From assembly GCA_900317985.1 (NCBI GenBank), contig ONJD01000005.1, positions 1 through 37,196 of the forward strand: a DNA stretch of 37,196 nucleotides, written 5' to 3'. Each line of letters opens with the position of its first letter. Positions within the stretch are counted from its first letter, which is position 1. The position numbers were made by a program, and so were the translations under genes. The DNA comes from an uncultured Eubacteriales bacterium. GTDB lineage: Bacteria > Bacillota > Clostridia > Oscillospirales > Acutalibacteraceae. Positions 24,787 through 32,875 of the stretch are shown piece by piece. Under the pieces are notes generated by a model that saw nothing but the letters and a program-made list of their open reading frames with translations, did not search any database and was not told the DNA's origin.

Positions 24787-25812
24787 ATGGATATGAGAGA
24801 ACAGCTCGAACAGATCCGCGCAGAAGCAGAAGCGGCCATGGAAAACGCCGCGTCGCTGCAGGAACTCGACGCCGTCCGCGTCAAGTACCTCGGCAAAAAG
24901 GGAGAACTGACCGCCGTCCTCAAGACGATGGGCAAACTCTCCCCCGAAGAGCGTCCGAAAGTCGGCCAGATGGCGAACGAGGTCCGTGAGGTCATCACCG
25001 CGGGCATCGACCGCCGCAACGAGCTCCTGAAGGCCGCTCAGCAGGAACTGAAACTGAAAAACGAGACCATCGATGTCACGCTGCCCGGCACCAAAGTCGA
25101 GATCGGCCACAGACATCCCCTCTCCATCGTCCTCGACGAGGTCAAGGAGATCTTCCTCGGCATGGGCTTTGAAGTCGTCGGCGGTCCCGAAGTCGAATGG
25201 GACTACTACAACTTCGAGGCGCTGAATATCCCGAAGGACCATCCGGCGAGAGATACGCAGGACACCTTCTACATCACGGAGAACATGCTGCTCCGCACCC
25301 AGACCTCCGGCGTCCAGATCCGGACCATGGAGAACAAAAAGCCCCCCATCCGCATGATCGCGCCCGGCCGCGTCTTCCGTTCCGACGCCGTGGACGCCAC
25401 CCACTCCCCGCTCTTCCATCAGATCGAGGGCATGGCGATCGACGAGGGCATCACCATGGGCGACCTCAAGGGCACCCTGGAGACTTTTGCCAAGAAACTC
25501 TACGGCGAACAGACGAAGATCCGTCTGCGCCCCCACCACTTCCCCTTCACGGAGCCGTCCTGTGAGATCGACGTCTCCTGCTTCAAATGCGGCGGCTGCG
25601 GCTGCTCCATGTGCAAGGGCGAAGGCTGGATCGAGATCCTCGGCGGCGGCATGGTCCACCCGAAGGTCCTCCGCACCGGCGGCATCGATCCCGAGAAGTA
25701 CAGCGGTTTCGCCTTCGGCGTCGGCCTTGAGCGAATCGCCATGTTCCGCTTCGGACTGGACGACATGCGTCTCCTCTATGAGAACGATGTCCGGTTCCTC
25801 GATCAGTTTTAA
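24787..25812 (+). CDS. pheS: Phenylalanyl-tRNA synthetase alpha subunit
   Basis: Catalytic subunit of the (alpha-beta)2 enzyme that charges tRNA-Phe. 341 residues: an N-terminal coiled-coil arm (about 1-85) and a class II core. The core has motif 2 around [22 protein letters not shown] and motif 3 as [18 protein letters not shown] cluster of cysteines ([13 protein letters not shown]) precedes [10 protein letters not shown], as in many Gram-positive PheS proteins. The ATG follows AAAGGAAG. It lies 75 nt after the T-box terminator and 14 nt before pheT. Confidence 0.99.
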   Translation: MDMREQLEQIRAEAEAAMENAASLQELDAVRVKYLGKKGELTAVLKTMGKLSPEERPKVGQMANEVREVITAGIDRRNELLKAAQQELKLKNETIDVTLPGTKVEIGHRHPLSIVLDEVKEIFLGMGFEVVGGPEVEWDYYNFEALNIPKDHPARDTQDTFYITENMLLRTQTSGVQIRTMENKKPPIRMIAPGRVFRSDAVDATHSPLFHQIEGMAIDEGITMGDLKGTLETFAKKLYGEQTKIRLRPHHFPFTEPSCEIDVSCFKCGGCGCSMCKGEGWIEILGGGMVHPKVLRTGGIDPEKYSGFAFGVGLERIAMFRFGLDDMRLLYENDVRFLDQF

Positions 25813-25826
25813 GGAGGTTTGACAGA

Positions 25827-28211
25827 ATGGATCTTTCAAAGAAATGGTTAGCCGATTATGTCGACCTTGACATCGAGGACAGAGAGTTCGCCGAAGCGAT
25901 CACCATCTCCGGCTCCAAGGTCGAGTCCTACAAGCAGGAAGGCGAAGGACTGAAGAACATCGTCGTCGGCCACCTGCTTTCCCTGAAAAAACATGAGAAC
26001 GCCGACAAGCTCTGGGTCTGCCAGGTCGACTGCGGGGGCGATGCACCGCTCCAGATCGTCACGGCCGCCCAGAACCTGACCGAAGGCGATTACGTCCCCG
26101 TCGCGCTCCACAACTCCGTGGTCGCCGGCGGCACCAAGATCACCAAGGGCAAGATGCGCGGTGAGGTCTCGGAGGGCATGATGTGCTCCGTCGCCGAACT
26201 GGGCGTCACGGTCCACGACTTCCCCTACGCCATCGAGGACGGCATCTTCATCCTTGGCGACGACTGCGAGAAAGTCCCCGGCATGGACATCCGCGAAGCG
26301 ATCGGCCTGAACGACACGGTCACCGAGTTCGAGATCACCTCGAACCGTCCCGACTGCATGTGCGTCATCGGTCTCGCGAGAGAGGCCGCGGCCACCTTCG
26401 ACGTCCCGCTGAAGCTCCATACTCCGGAAGTCAAAGCCGGCGAGGGCGACGTCAACGACCTCCTGAAGGTCGACATCGAAGCCGCCGACAAGTGCTACCG
26501 CTATGCCGGCGCCGTCGTCAAAAACGTCCGCGTGGCCCCGTCGCCCCGCTGGATGAGAGAGCGGCTCCGCGCCTGCGGCGTCCGTCCCATCAACAACATC
26601 GTCGACATCACGAACTACGTCATGCTCGAGTACGGCCAGCCGATGCACGCCTTCGACCTTCGGTTCCTCGAAGGGAACCATGTCGTGGTCCGCAACGCGA
26701 AGGCCGGTGAGTCCATCACCACCCTCGACGGCATCGAGCGTCCGCTCGACGACACCATGCTCGTCATCGCCGACGAGAAGAAGCCCGTCGCCGTGGCCGG
26801 CGTCATGGGCGGCGAATACTCCGGTATCATGGACGACACCAACACGATCGTCTTCGAGTCCGCCTGCTTCAACGGCCCGTCGGTCCGCCGCACCGCCAAA
26901 AAGCTCGGCATGCGCACCGAGTCCTCGGCCCGCTTTGAAAAGCAGCTGAACCCCGATGACTGCGACCTCTGCCTGAAGCGCGCCCTCGAGCTCGTCCAGC
27001 TCTTCGACGCCGGCGACGTCGTCAACGGCATCATCGATGTCTATCCGACGCCGAAAGAAGTCGTCACTCTGCCCTTCGACCCCGACTGGGTCAACAAGTT
27101 CATCGGCATCGACTGCCCGGCCGACGAGCAGAAGGCCATCCTCGAGAAGATCGGCTTCCGGGTCGAAGACGGTGTCATCACCGCTCCGTCCTTCCGGATC
27201 GACATCGAGTCCCAGGCCGACATCTCCGAGGAGATCGCCCGGTTCTACGGCTACAACAACATCCCCAACACGCAGCTGCGCGGCACCGCCGACGCATCGC
27301 TCACCGACCGGCAGAAGTTCAATCGCCTCGTCGAGAACACCCTCCTCTCGAGCGGTCTTTCCGAGACGCAGACCTTCTCCTTCATCTCCCCGAAGACCTA
27401 CGACAAGCTCTGCCTGCCGGAGGATTCCGACCTGCGGAAGAACATCGTCATCAGCAACCCCCTCGGCGAAGACACCAGCGTCATGCGCCGCACGGCCCTC
27501 GGTTCTATGATGGAAGTCCTCTCCCGCAACTACAACAACCGCAACCCGAAGGCCTTCCTCTATGAAGTCGCGACGGTCTATGTCCCCCACGATACCCTCG
27601 ACGAGCTGCCGGATGAAGATCAGGAGATCGTCATCGGCATGTACGGTCAGGACGCCGACTATTTCAAGGTCAAGGGCATCCTCGAGAACCTGCTCGACAC
27701 CGTCGGCATCCGTGAGTACGACGTCGTCCCGGTCACCGACCACCCGTCGTTCCACCCGGGCCGCACGGCCGCCATCCAGGTCGAAGGAAAACAGCTCGCC
27801 GTCCTCGGTGAAGTCCATCCGAACGTCCGGGGCAACTACGAGATCAAAGCGCGTACCTACGCCGCTCTCGTCGACATGGAACTCCTCGAAGAGTGCTCCG
27901 ATCTCGTCCGTCTTTACAAGCAGCTGCCGAAGTATCCGGTCACGACCCGCGACCTCGCGTTCGTCGTCGACAAGATCACTCCGGTCCTGGTCCTGGAAAA
28001 GGCCATCAAGAGAGCCGCCGGCAACATCCTCGAGAGCATCGAGCTCTTCGACGTCTACGCGGGCGAGCAGATCGGCAAAGGCAAGAAGAGCGTCGCCTTC
28101 AACCTCATCTTCCGCGCCGAGGACCGCACCCTGACCGACGACGAGTGCAACAACGCCGTGAAGAAAGCCATCGCGGCCGCCGAAAAGCTCGGAGCGGAAC
28201 TCCGTTCCTGA
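25827..28211 (+). CDS. pheT: Phenylalanyl-tRNA synthetase beta subunit
   Basis: Structural, editing and tRNA-binding subunit of PheRS. 794 residues: an N-terminal tRNA-binding EMAP-like domain (about 40-150), the B3/B4 editing domain (about 210-390), B5 (about 400-475), the catalytic-like core and the C-terminal ferredoxin-like anticodon-binding domain (about 700-794, starting KYPVTTRDLAFVVD). The ATG has a full AAGGAGGT site. It is cotranscribed with pheS and under the same T-box. No strong terminator follows the stop; a promoter for the next genes starts 23 nt later. Confidence 0.99.
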   Translation: MDLSKKWLADYVDLDIEDREFAEAITISGSKVESYKQEGEGLKNIVVGHLLSLKKHENADKLWVCQVDCGGDAPLQIVTAAQNLTEGDYVPVALHNSVVAGGTKITKGKMRGEVSEGMMCSVAELGVTVHDFPYAIEDGIFILGDDCEKVPGMDIREAIGLNDTVTEFEITSNRPDCMCVIGLAREAAATFDVPLKLHTPEVKAGEGDVNDLLKVDIEAADKCYRYAGAVVKNVRVAPSPRWMRERLRACGVRPINNIVDITNYVMLEYGQPMHAFDLRFLEGNHVVVRNAKAGESITTLDGIERPLDDTMLVIADEKKPVAVAGVMGGEYSGIMDDTNTIVFESACFNGPSVRRTAKKLGMRTESSARFEKQLNPDDCDLCLKRALELVQLFDAGDVVNGIIDVYPTPKEVVTLPFDPDWVNKFIGIDCPADEQKAILEKIGFRVEDGVITAPSFRIDIESQADISEEIARFYGYNNIPNTQLRGTADASLTDRQKFNRLVENTLLSSGLSETQTFSFISPKTYDKLCLPEDSDLRKNIVISNPLGEDTSVMRRTALGSMMEVLSRNYNNRNPKAFLYEVATVYVPHDTLDELPDEDQEIVIGMYGQDADYFKVKGILENLLDTVGIREYDVVPVTDHPSFHPGRTAAIQVEGKQLAVLGEVHPNVRGNYEIKARTYAALVDMELLEECSDLVRLYKQLPKYPVTTRDLAFVVDKITPVLVLEKAIKRAAGNILESIELFDVYAGEQIGKGKKSVAFNLIFRAEDRTLTDDECNNAVKKAIAAAEKLGAELRS

Positions 28212-28233
28212 CGGCGGAGGGCACAAAAAGCAT

Positions 28234-28262
28234 TTGTGTTCTATCGGTTCTTGGTATATAAT
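28234..28262 (+). promoter_or_regulatory. Sigma-A promoter of ireB
   Basis: TTGTGT (28234-28239), a 17-nt spacer and a consensus TATAAT (28257-28262) are seen, 30 nt before the ireB ATG. Confidence 0.8.
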
Positions 28263-28292
28263 GATTTTTAACAAAGAGTTGGAGGTGGCACT

Positions 28293-28538
28293 ATGACCGA
28301 TAAAACGATCCAGTTTTCCATCAAGGACGATTCCGATGCCGAGATGAGAAAGATCCTGGGTGAAGTCTACACTGCACTGAAGGAAAAAGGCTATAACCCG
28401 ATCAGCCAGATCGTCGGTTATCTTCTGTCGGAAGACCCGACCTACATCACCACCCACAACAACGCGCGCAGCCTCATCCGGAAAGTCGATCGCGATGAAC
28501 TGATGCAGGCTCTCGTCAAGAACTTCCTGGACAAATAA
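28293..28538 (+). CDS. ireB: IreB family regulatory phosphoprotein
   Basis: A small (81 residues) cytosolic protein of the UPF0297/YrzL family. In Enterococcus faecalis IreB is phosphorylated by the PASTA kinase IreK and affects cephalosporin tolerance and cell-wall homeostasis. The conserved core KGYNPISQIVGYLLSEDPTYI is present, as is NNARSLIRKVDRDEL. Two threonines (T2 and T5 in MTDKTIQF) align with the T4/T7 phosphorylation sites of IreB. The ATG has a GGAGGTG site. In other Firmicutes ireB lies beside ruvX and yrzB; here the next gene is a different small one. Confidence 0.92.
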   Translation: MTDKTIQFSIKDDSDAEMRKILGEVYTALKEKGYNPISQIVGYLLSEDPTYITTHNNARSLIRKVDRDELMQALVKNFLDK

Positions 28539-28577
28539 GTCCGGCGCGCGACAAGTTCTAGAAACGGAGTGAATCCA

Positions 28578-28874
28578 TTGGCTGATAAAAAGAACGCTTT
28601 CCTGACCTACAAGGGCAAACCGCTCGTGCGGCAGGGAAACACTCTTTACTACGGCAACATGTACGACCCCTTCGTCGTCATGCTGACCATCACCAAGTCT
28701 GAAAAGAAGGGCGACCTCGACATCGCCGAAAAGGTCCGCGTTCAGCTCATGAACACCGACCCCGCCTGTCCCCCGACGGAGATCATCGTCAAGACGGCGG
28801 AGCGCCCCGGCCTCTACCCGGCCATGGCCATCGGCTCCACCTGGCTCGAAAAAGCCCTCAAAGACGCCGAGTAA
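28578..28874 (+). CDS. Conserved-looking small protein of unknown function (TTG start)
   Basis: I do not recognise this family with certainty. The 98-residue product is soluble, with no signal peptide or membrane segment. It has a compact N-terminal part (LTYKGKPLVRQGNTLYYG), a beta/alpha-looking middle (DPFVVMLTITKSE) and an end TWLEKALKD. I prefer TTG at 28578, since GGAG lies 8 nt upstream and ADKKNAFLTYKGKPL then starts the protein; a GTG at 28569 would overlap that ribosome binding site. It is 39 nt after ireB, before a strong terminator, so it is probably cotranscribed. Codon use matches its neighbours. Position suggests a link to IreB, but no function can be assigned. Confidence 0.8.
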   Translation: MADKKNAFLTYKGKPLVRQGNTLYYGNMYDPFVVMLTITKSEKKGDLDIAEKVRVQLMNTDPACPPTEIIVKTAERPGLYPAMAIGSTWLEKALKDAE

Positions 28875-28880
28875 AAAGAG

Positions 28881-28916
28881 AAGACCTCAAGGCAAACGCC
28901 TTGAGGTCTTTTTATT
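28881..28916. terminator. Strong terminator after the ireB unit
   Basis: A perfect 13-bp stem (28881-28893 with 28898-28910) and an AAAC loop are followed by CTTTTTATTAT on the plus strand. On the minus strand a CTCTTTTTAC run also follows, so it may end transcripts from the other side as well. Confidence 0.93.
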
Positions 28917-28918
28917 AT

Positions 28919-29264
28919 CAAATTCAACGTTCGGCCCTGAAGAAGCATAACGCTGCTCCGCCGTCTGTCATAAGGTCCGCTCCTCCGAGCTGTGAGATTC
29001 CAGTCCTGCGGACGCGCTCGTCCGGTGCGATTATGACATCCGACGGACATCGTGATGCCGTTTGGCCGAACGTTTGCTTTTGGCTTTCACCAAAATCCTC
29101 TCAGCGGAGGAGAAAGAGTGCCGTCGAGACGCTTGGGGGAAAGCCCGGAACATCTGTGGAAGGGCGCGCGGTTCGGCATGGCGAGTGGCTCGGCGGCCTC
29201 TTGCGACGGAACGCGATCAAAAAGCCAAAAGCAACGGATCAGGACTCATAGAAGTCCGATCCGG
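28919..29264. other. Gene-free region with long nested inverted repeats; candidate structured RNA, class unknown
   Basis: No open frame here resembles a protein and none has a good ribosome binding site. Domain 1 (28926-29074): an 11-bp stem (28926-28936 with 29064-29074) encloses 4+3 bp (28945-28952 with 29051-29058), then 5+8 bp with a 3-nt bulge (28961-28973 with 29031-29046), then 6 bp (28975-28980 with 29008-29013). Domain 2 (29074-29234): a perfect 14-bp stem (29074-29087 with 29221-29234) encloses a GAGGA hairpin (29096-29111) and CCGTCG/CGACGG (29121-29126 with 29204-29209). I looked for RNase P, tmRNA and SRP RNA signatures and found none. The strand is undecided; a TATTAT (28913-28918) just before domain 1 is a possible plus-strand -10. 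Confidence 0.5.
29235..29263 (-). terminator. Probable terminator of the YigZ gene
   Basis: An 11-bp stem with one bulged base (CGGATC-A-GGACT with AGTCC-GATCCG) and a 6-nt loop includes the yigZ stop codon. On the minus strand it is followed by TTGCTTTTGGCTTTTT, a broken U-run, so efficiency is uncertain. The same T-rich segment is the right arm of the 14-bp inverted repeat. Confidence 0.6.
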
Positions 29265-29859
29265 TGACGGTCACGGCGTAGCGGCCGGAGGAGTACTCGG
29301 TCAGTTGGGCCTGGAAGCCGTCGACTTCGTCTTCGGGCAGGCGGAACCGCACGGTGACGCTGTCGGTGAAGTCGGTGCCGGTCTCTTTGCCCGCATGTTC
29401 GGCGATGAGCGCCGGGATGCGGCCGTACAGCGTGTAGTCGCAGGTGAGTTCGCATTCGGCGCACTTCACCATCGTGATGATCTCCCCCGCTTCGAGCGCG
29501 AGAGCGGCGCTGTGGGAATAGGCCCGCACGAGGCCGCCGGCGCCGAGCAGGATGCCGCCGAAGTACCGGGTGATGACGACGCAGACGTCGGTCACTTCCG
29601 ACTTCTCGAGCACGTCGAGGATCGGCATGCCCGCCGTCCCCTGGGGCTCTCCGTCGTCCGAGAACCGTTTGACGCCGCCCTCTCGGAGAATGTACGCGGA
29701 ACAGTTGTGCCGGGCGTCCCAGTGTTTCTGCTTGATGGCGGCGATGAACGCGGCCGCCTCGTCCTGGGAGCGGACCGGCGCGGCATAACAGAGAAAACGG
29801 GAGCGTTTGACTTCGTATTCCCCGCAGCCCTCGTTCCGTACGGTGCGGTAGGACTCCAT
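29239..29859 (-). CDS. yigZ: YigZ/IMPACT family protein
   Basis: 206 residues: an N-terminal UPF0029 (IMPACT-type) domain with the signature RFSDDGEPQGTAGMPIL, and a ferredoxin-like C-terminal DUF1949-type domain from about residue 135. The eukaryotic relative IMPACT/YIH1 regulates GCN2; the bacterial role is not established, though translation links have been proposed. The ATG at 29859 follows AAGGAGG. It lies 76 nt after rpmE behind the rpmE terminator, with no promoter of its own visible, so expression may depend on readthrough or an unseen start. Confidence 0.93.
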   Translation of the reverse strand: MESYRTVRNEGCGEYEVKRSRFLCYAAPVRSQDEAAAFIAAIKQKHWDARHNCSAYILREGGVKRFSDDGEPQGTAGMPILDVLEKSEVTDVCVVITRYFGGILLGAGGLVRAYSHSAALALEAGEIITMVKCAECELTCDYTLYGRIPALIAEHAGKETGTDFTDSVTVRFRLPEDEVDGFQAQLTEYSSGRYAVTVTGSDFYES

Positions 29860-29894
29860 GGCGGTCCCTCCTTCTGCAGAAATTCAAAAGAAAA

Positions 29895-29915
29895 GGCGGT
29901 ACATAGTGTACCGCC
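29895..29915 (-). terminator. Terminator of rpmE
   Basis: A stem of 9 strong pairs (GGCGGTACA with TGTACCGCC), extended by A-T pairs, has a 3-nt loop. It lies 20 nt after the rpmE stop; on the minus strand the run TTTTCTTTT follows. Confidence 0.9.
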
Positions 29916-29935
29916 TTTTTAAAAAGCCATTCGGC

Positions 29936-30145
29936 TTATTTGCCCTGAGTCTTAGCGTAACGTCTGTTGAATCGGTCTACGCGTCCACCGGTATCGACAA
30001 GTTTCTGCTTGCCGGTGAAGAACGGGTGACAATTGGAGCAAATATCGACACGGAGGTCCTGCTTGGTGGAGCTGGTCTCATAGGTGGCTCCGCAGGCACA
30101 CCGTACGGTCGTCGGACCGTATGCGGGATGGATTCCTTCCTTCAT
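29936..30145 (-). CDS. rpmE: 50S ribosomal protein L31 (zinc-binding form)
   Basis: L31 bridges the subunits at the central protuberance. 69 residues with the start [10 protein letters not shown]. Four cysteines C16, C18, C36 and C39 show the zinc-containing (C+) type, which usually is replaced by a C- paralogue under zinc starvation. The ATG has AGAGGTG upstream. A single gene with its own promoter and terminator, lying after ftsZ in the place where sporulating clostridia often have spoIIGA-sigE-sigG. Confidence 0.98.
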   Translation of the reverse strand: MKEGIHPAYGPTTVRCACGATYETSSTKQDLRVDICSNCHPFFTGKQKLVDTGGRVDRFNRRYAKTQGK

Positions 30146-30203
30146 CTCGTTTCACCTCTTTTGTAGTAATGCGGACGCTAGGGTCCCTCTGTGTTACCGG
30201 GAT

Positions 30204-30232
30204 ATTCTATCACACTGTTTTCCTAAATGCAA
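30204..30232 (-). promoter_or_regulatory. Sigma-A promoter of rpmE
   Basis: On the minus strand TTGCAT (30227-30232), a 17-nt spacer and TAGAAT (30204-30209) with an upstream TG (extended -10) are seen. No strong ftsZ terminator lies before it. Confidence 0.8.
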
Positions 30233-30258
30233 TATAGAAATTTCCCGATTTTACAACC

Positions 30259-31473
30259 TTATTTGCGGTTGCTGAAGAGGCTGTCGATCGCGTCGAAATA
30301 ATCGTCTTCGAACAGGTCATCGCCGCTGCCGGCGGGAGCCTTCTTCGGCTCTTCCGGCTCATCGAAGATGAAGCGTTCGGTGACGGGTGCTTCAAAGGCG
30401 GGAGCATCGGAGCCGGCCGGGTTGATGTTGCGGGCCGGGGTCTCGATCTTCATGTCGCCAAAGTTCGGGCCGTCCCAGTCAAGGTCCAGTTTGAGCGGAG
30501 AAGAGAACTGCGTCGGATCTTCGCCGAAGCCGGTGGCGATGACGGTGATGACCATCTCATCCTGCAGCGTGTCGTCGAATGCGACACCCCAGATGATGTT
30601 GGCGTCCGGATGAGCGGCGTTGGAGATGAGGGTGGAAGCTTCCTCGACCTCGTCCAGTCCGATGTCCGGAGAAGAAGTGATGCTGATGATAACGCCGTGA
30701 GCGCCTTCGATGGAGGTCTCCAGAAGCGGGCTGGAAACCGCGGCCGAAGCGGCGTTCTTGGCTTTGTCTTTACCGGTGGCGCGGCCGACACCCATGTGTG
30801 CGTGGCCGGCGTCTCTCATGATGGCGCTGACATCTGCGAAGTCCAGGTTGATGAAGCCCGGGATCTTGATGAGTTCGGAGATGCTCTTGACGCCCTGACG
30901 GAGCACGTCGTCGGCCGCGTCGAACGCGTTGGCCAGAGTGATGGGCTCGTCAGAGTAATATTTGAGTCGGTCGTTCGGGATGACCACAAGGCTGTCTACG
31001 TGCTGAGCCAGTTCCTTGATGCCCTCTTCGGCCTGATCCATTCTGTGTTTGCCTTCAAAGCTGAAGGGCTTCGTGACGATACCGACCGTCAGGATACCCA
31101 TCTCTTTGGCGGCCGCGGCGATGATGGGAGCGGCACCGGTACCGGTACCACCGCCCATGCCGGCGGTGACAAAGACCATGTCGGTGCCCTTCAGAGCATC
31201 GGTGATGACGTCTTTGCTCTCTTCGGCGGCGCGTTTGCCGATCTCGGGTCTTGCGCCGGCGCCCTGTCCTCTGGTCACCTTTTCACCGATCTGGATCTTA
31301 TGGGTGGCCTGAGAATAGATGAGTACGTGTTTATCTGTATTGATGGAGACAAATTCAACGCCTTTGACGTCCGAAGCGATCATTCTGTTGACGGCATTTC
31401 CGCCGCCGCCGCCGACGCCAATAACTTTGATCTGCACAACACTGTCAAAATCTGCTGCCATTTCGAAAGGCAT
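30259..31473 (-). CDS. ftsZ: Cell division protein FtsZ
   Basis: Tubulin-like GTPase that forms the Z ring. 404 residues: GTP loop GMGGGTGTG (105-113), an N-terminal [11 protein letters not shown] glycine loop, and the T7 catalytic loop [11 protein letters not shown] (about 205-215). A variable linker follows after about 320. The C-terminal tip reads [15 protein letters not shown] instead of the usual DIPxFLR-type peptide that binds FtsA, SepF and other anchors. I chose the ATG at 31473 (GGGAGG 7 nt upstream); an ATG 11 codons earlier has no site. It is the last dcw gene, 133 nt after divIB, with a possible own promoter. Confidence 0.97.
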   Translation of the reverse strand: MPFEMAADFDSVVQIKVIGVGGGGGNAVNRMIASDVKGVEFVSINTDKHVLIYSQATHKIQIGEKVTRGQGAGARPEIGKRAAEESKDVITDALKGTDMVFVTAGMGGGTGTGAAPIIAAAAKEMGILTVGIVTKPFSFEGKHRMDQAEEGIKELAQHVDSLVVIPNDRLKYYSDEPITLANAFDAADDVLRQGVKSISELIKIPGFINLDFADVSAIMRDAGHAHMGVGRATGKDKAKNAASAAVSSPLLETSIEGAHGVIISITSSPDIGLDEVEEASTLISNAAHPDANIIWGVAFDDTLQDEMVITVIATGFGEDPTQFSSPLKLDLDWDGPNFGDMKIETPARNINPAGSDAPAFEAPVTERFIFDEPEEPKKAPAGSGDDLFEDDYFDAIDSLFSNRK

Positions 31474-31536
31474 GTTCGTTCCTCCCTTTTTGTGCACAAA
31501 GGTCACACAATTGCGTACTAATGCAATTTAGCTTTA

Positions 31537-31580
31537 ATTATATACTCTAATATACTAACACGGCCTGTTAAATAATTCAA
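31537..31580 (-). promoter_or_regulatory. Possible promoter of ftsZ
   Basis: The AT-rich gap between divIB and ftsZ holds, on the minus strand, TTGAAT (31575-31580) 17 nt from TAGTAT (31552-31557), and a separate perfect TATAAT (31537-31542) without a good -35. A small hairpin (AATTGC, 8-nt loop, GCAATT at 31509-31528) lies in the leader. Which -10 is used cannot be decided. Confidence 0.45.
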
Positions 31581-31606
31581 CAACCTTTTCCGTGTACGTA
31601 ACCTGC

Positions 31607-32875
31607 TCAGCCGCCGATGTCAGCGGGGTCCTGTGTGGTCGCGGTCGTACTCGCCGCCGTGGTCGTGCCGGTCCCGGTCGTACTGCTCGCGGCAGTCGTT
31701 CCGGTCGTCATGGTGCCCGACGCGGTCGTCGTACTGACGGGTTTTCCGTCGACATCGGTGACGACTTCCGTCGTTTCACCGTCCACCAGAGTCGTGAGGG
31801 GCGTCGTCGTGGTCGTGGTGGTCATCGTCGTGGCGCCGCCCTCCGAGAAGTACGCTTTCCCCTCGATGGAGAGGTCGATCGTTCCCTTCTGTTCGGTACT
31901 GACTTTGTTCTGTTCCTCGAGGACTTTCGCGCACATGGCCGCCTTGCGGTCGAGGCCGGTCGCGGAGCCCAGCAGGATCGTGATGCGCTGCTGATAGGTC
32001 AGCCGGATGTCGGTGACCTTCGTGAGGTCGACGGCCGTAATGTCATGGACGCCCCAGCGGTCCATCGCCGCGCGGATTTCCTTGTAGGTGTCGAACACCT
32101 TCGCGTTCTTCGCCTTCAGGGGATATCCGACTTTGGCCTCCTGCACCTTCACACCGGTGATGATCGTCACGGACGGGTCCGCGTTGCGGATGTCTTCCCC
32201 GCCGGCGATATCAACAACATCTGCCACCGTCGTCGGTTCCACGATCATCCCGTTCGCGTCCGTGACCGGTTCGGTCTGGACGGTCGTGGTCGTCGTGGTC
32301 GTCGTCACCGTGGTCGTGGTGGTCGTCGCAGCCTTTTTCTTGGCTTTCTTCGGCGATGCATCCGCCTTTTTCTTCGCCTGCCGCTCCACGAGGGAGTTCA
32401 GCGAATCGATGTTGTTCGCGGTCGCGAGAACTTTGTTGCTCTCGTTCAGGACGATATATTTGTCGTTGTACTTCACGGCGGCCGTCACGGTGCTGTCTTC
32501 GACGAAGACCTTCACCTTGCTCGGAAAGCTGCGCTTCACGATGATCTCACCGGTGTACGGCAGCTTCGTGCTGATGCGTTCGGCCGCTTTTTCCCGGTCG
32601 AGAAGGAACAGACTGTCCCCCTCTTCGATGCCGCTGGCGTCGCGGATCTGCGCCGCGCTGTACTGCGACTTCGACGCGTCCACCTCGACGGCCGTCACTT
32701 TGAAAAAGACGGTCAGCGACAGGATGACGGCGATGACGACGCCGACAGCGACCAGGAGAATGATCGAGAGCGCCTTGTTGCGGGTCTTCTGTCGTTCCAG
32801 CTCCTGACGGTTCTCCCGCCGGAGTTCTTCGCGGGACTTGGCCGAAGCCGCTTTGCCCCGTTTCGGTTTAGCCAT
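31607..32875 (-). CDS. ftsQ: Cell division protein FtsQ/DivIB with threonine-rich inserts
   Basis: Bitopic divisome protein that links early and late division proteins (with FtsL and FtsB/DivIC). 422 residues: a basic cytoplasmic part (1-35), one membrane helix (about 36-58), a POTRA domain (about 60-128) and the beta domain. The beta domain is interrupted at 167-203 by a Lys-rich then almost pure Thr stretch. From about 348 to the end the tail is Thr-rich with Ala, Gly and Ser. The start is the ATG at 32875 with GGGGAGG 6 nt upstream; it overlaps the last 8 nt of murG. FtsQ/DivIB length is usually 260-290, so the added parts are large. Confidence 0.88.
   Translation of the reverse strand: MAKPKRGKAASAKSREELRRENRQELERQKTRNKALSIILLVAVGVVIAVILSLTVFFKVTAVEVDASKSQYSAAQIRDASGIEEGDSLFLLDREKAAERISTKLPYTGEIIVKRSFPSKVKVFVEDSTVTAAVKYNDKYIVLNESNKVLATANNIDSLNSLVERQAKKKADASPKKAKKKAATTTTTTVTTTTTTTTVQTEPVTDANGMIVEPTTVADVVDIAGGEDIRNADPSVTIITGVKVQEAKVGYPLKAKNAKVFDTYKEIRAAMDRWGVHDITAVDLTKVTDIRLTYQQRITILLGSATGLDRKAAMCAKVLEEQNKVSTEQKGTIDLSIEGKAYFSEGGATTMTTTTTTTPLTTLVDGETTEVVTDVDGKPVSTTTASGTMTTGTTAASSTTGTGTTTAASTTATTQDPADIGG
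31610..31840 (-). repeat. Thr-rich C-terminal tail of ftsQ
   Basis: About 75 residues of which nearly half are Thr. Mucin-like or linker-like composition on the outside of the membrane; may be a glycosylated or wall-spanning tail. Function not known. Confidence 0.8.
32264..32386 (-). repeat. Lys/Thr low-complexity insert within ftsQ
   Basis: Residues 164-204: a lysine-rich segment then two runs of 6 and 8 threonines separated by a valine. The DNA is built of ACC/ACG-type codons, visible on the plus strand as tandem GGT and CGT units, a likely site for slippage. Confidence 0.85.

Noticed and set aside
28222..28238. Small hairpin after pheT as terminator
   Set aside because: Only 6 bp (CACAAA with TTTGTG), no U-run, and it overlaps the ireB -35 region.
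25848..28457. Minus-strand frame of 869 codons opposite pheT
   Set aside because: Antisense shadow running through pheT and the ireB promoter.
28919..29264. RNase P RNA, tmRNA or SRP RNA
   Set aside because: I found no GAGGAAAGTCC-type block, no CCA-ended tRNA-like part, and no SRP helix-8 motif on either strand.
29062..29922. Plus-strand frame crossing the structured region and yigZ
   Set aside because: Mostly antisense to yigZ; no family features and no good ribosome binding site.
31474..31506. FtsZ start 11 codons upstream
   Set aside because: No ribosome binding site, and the sequence before the ATG at 31473 is itself the ribosome binding site region.
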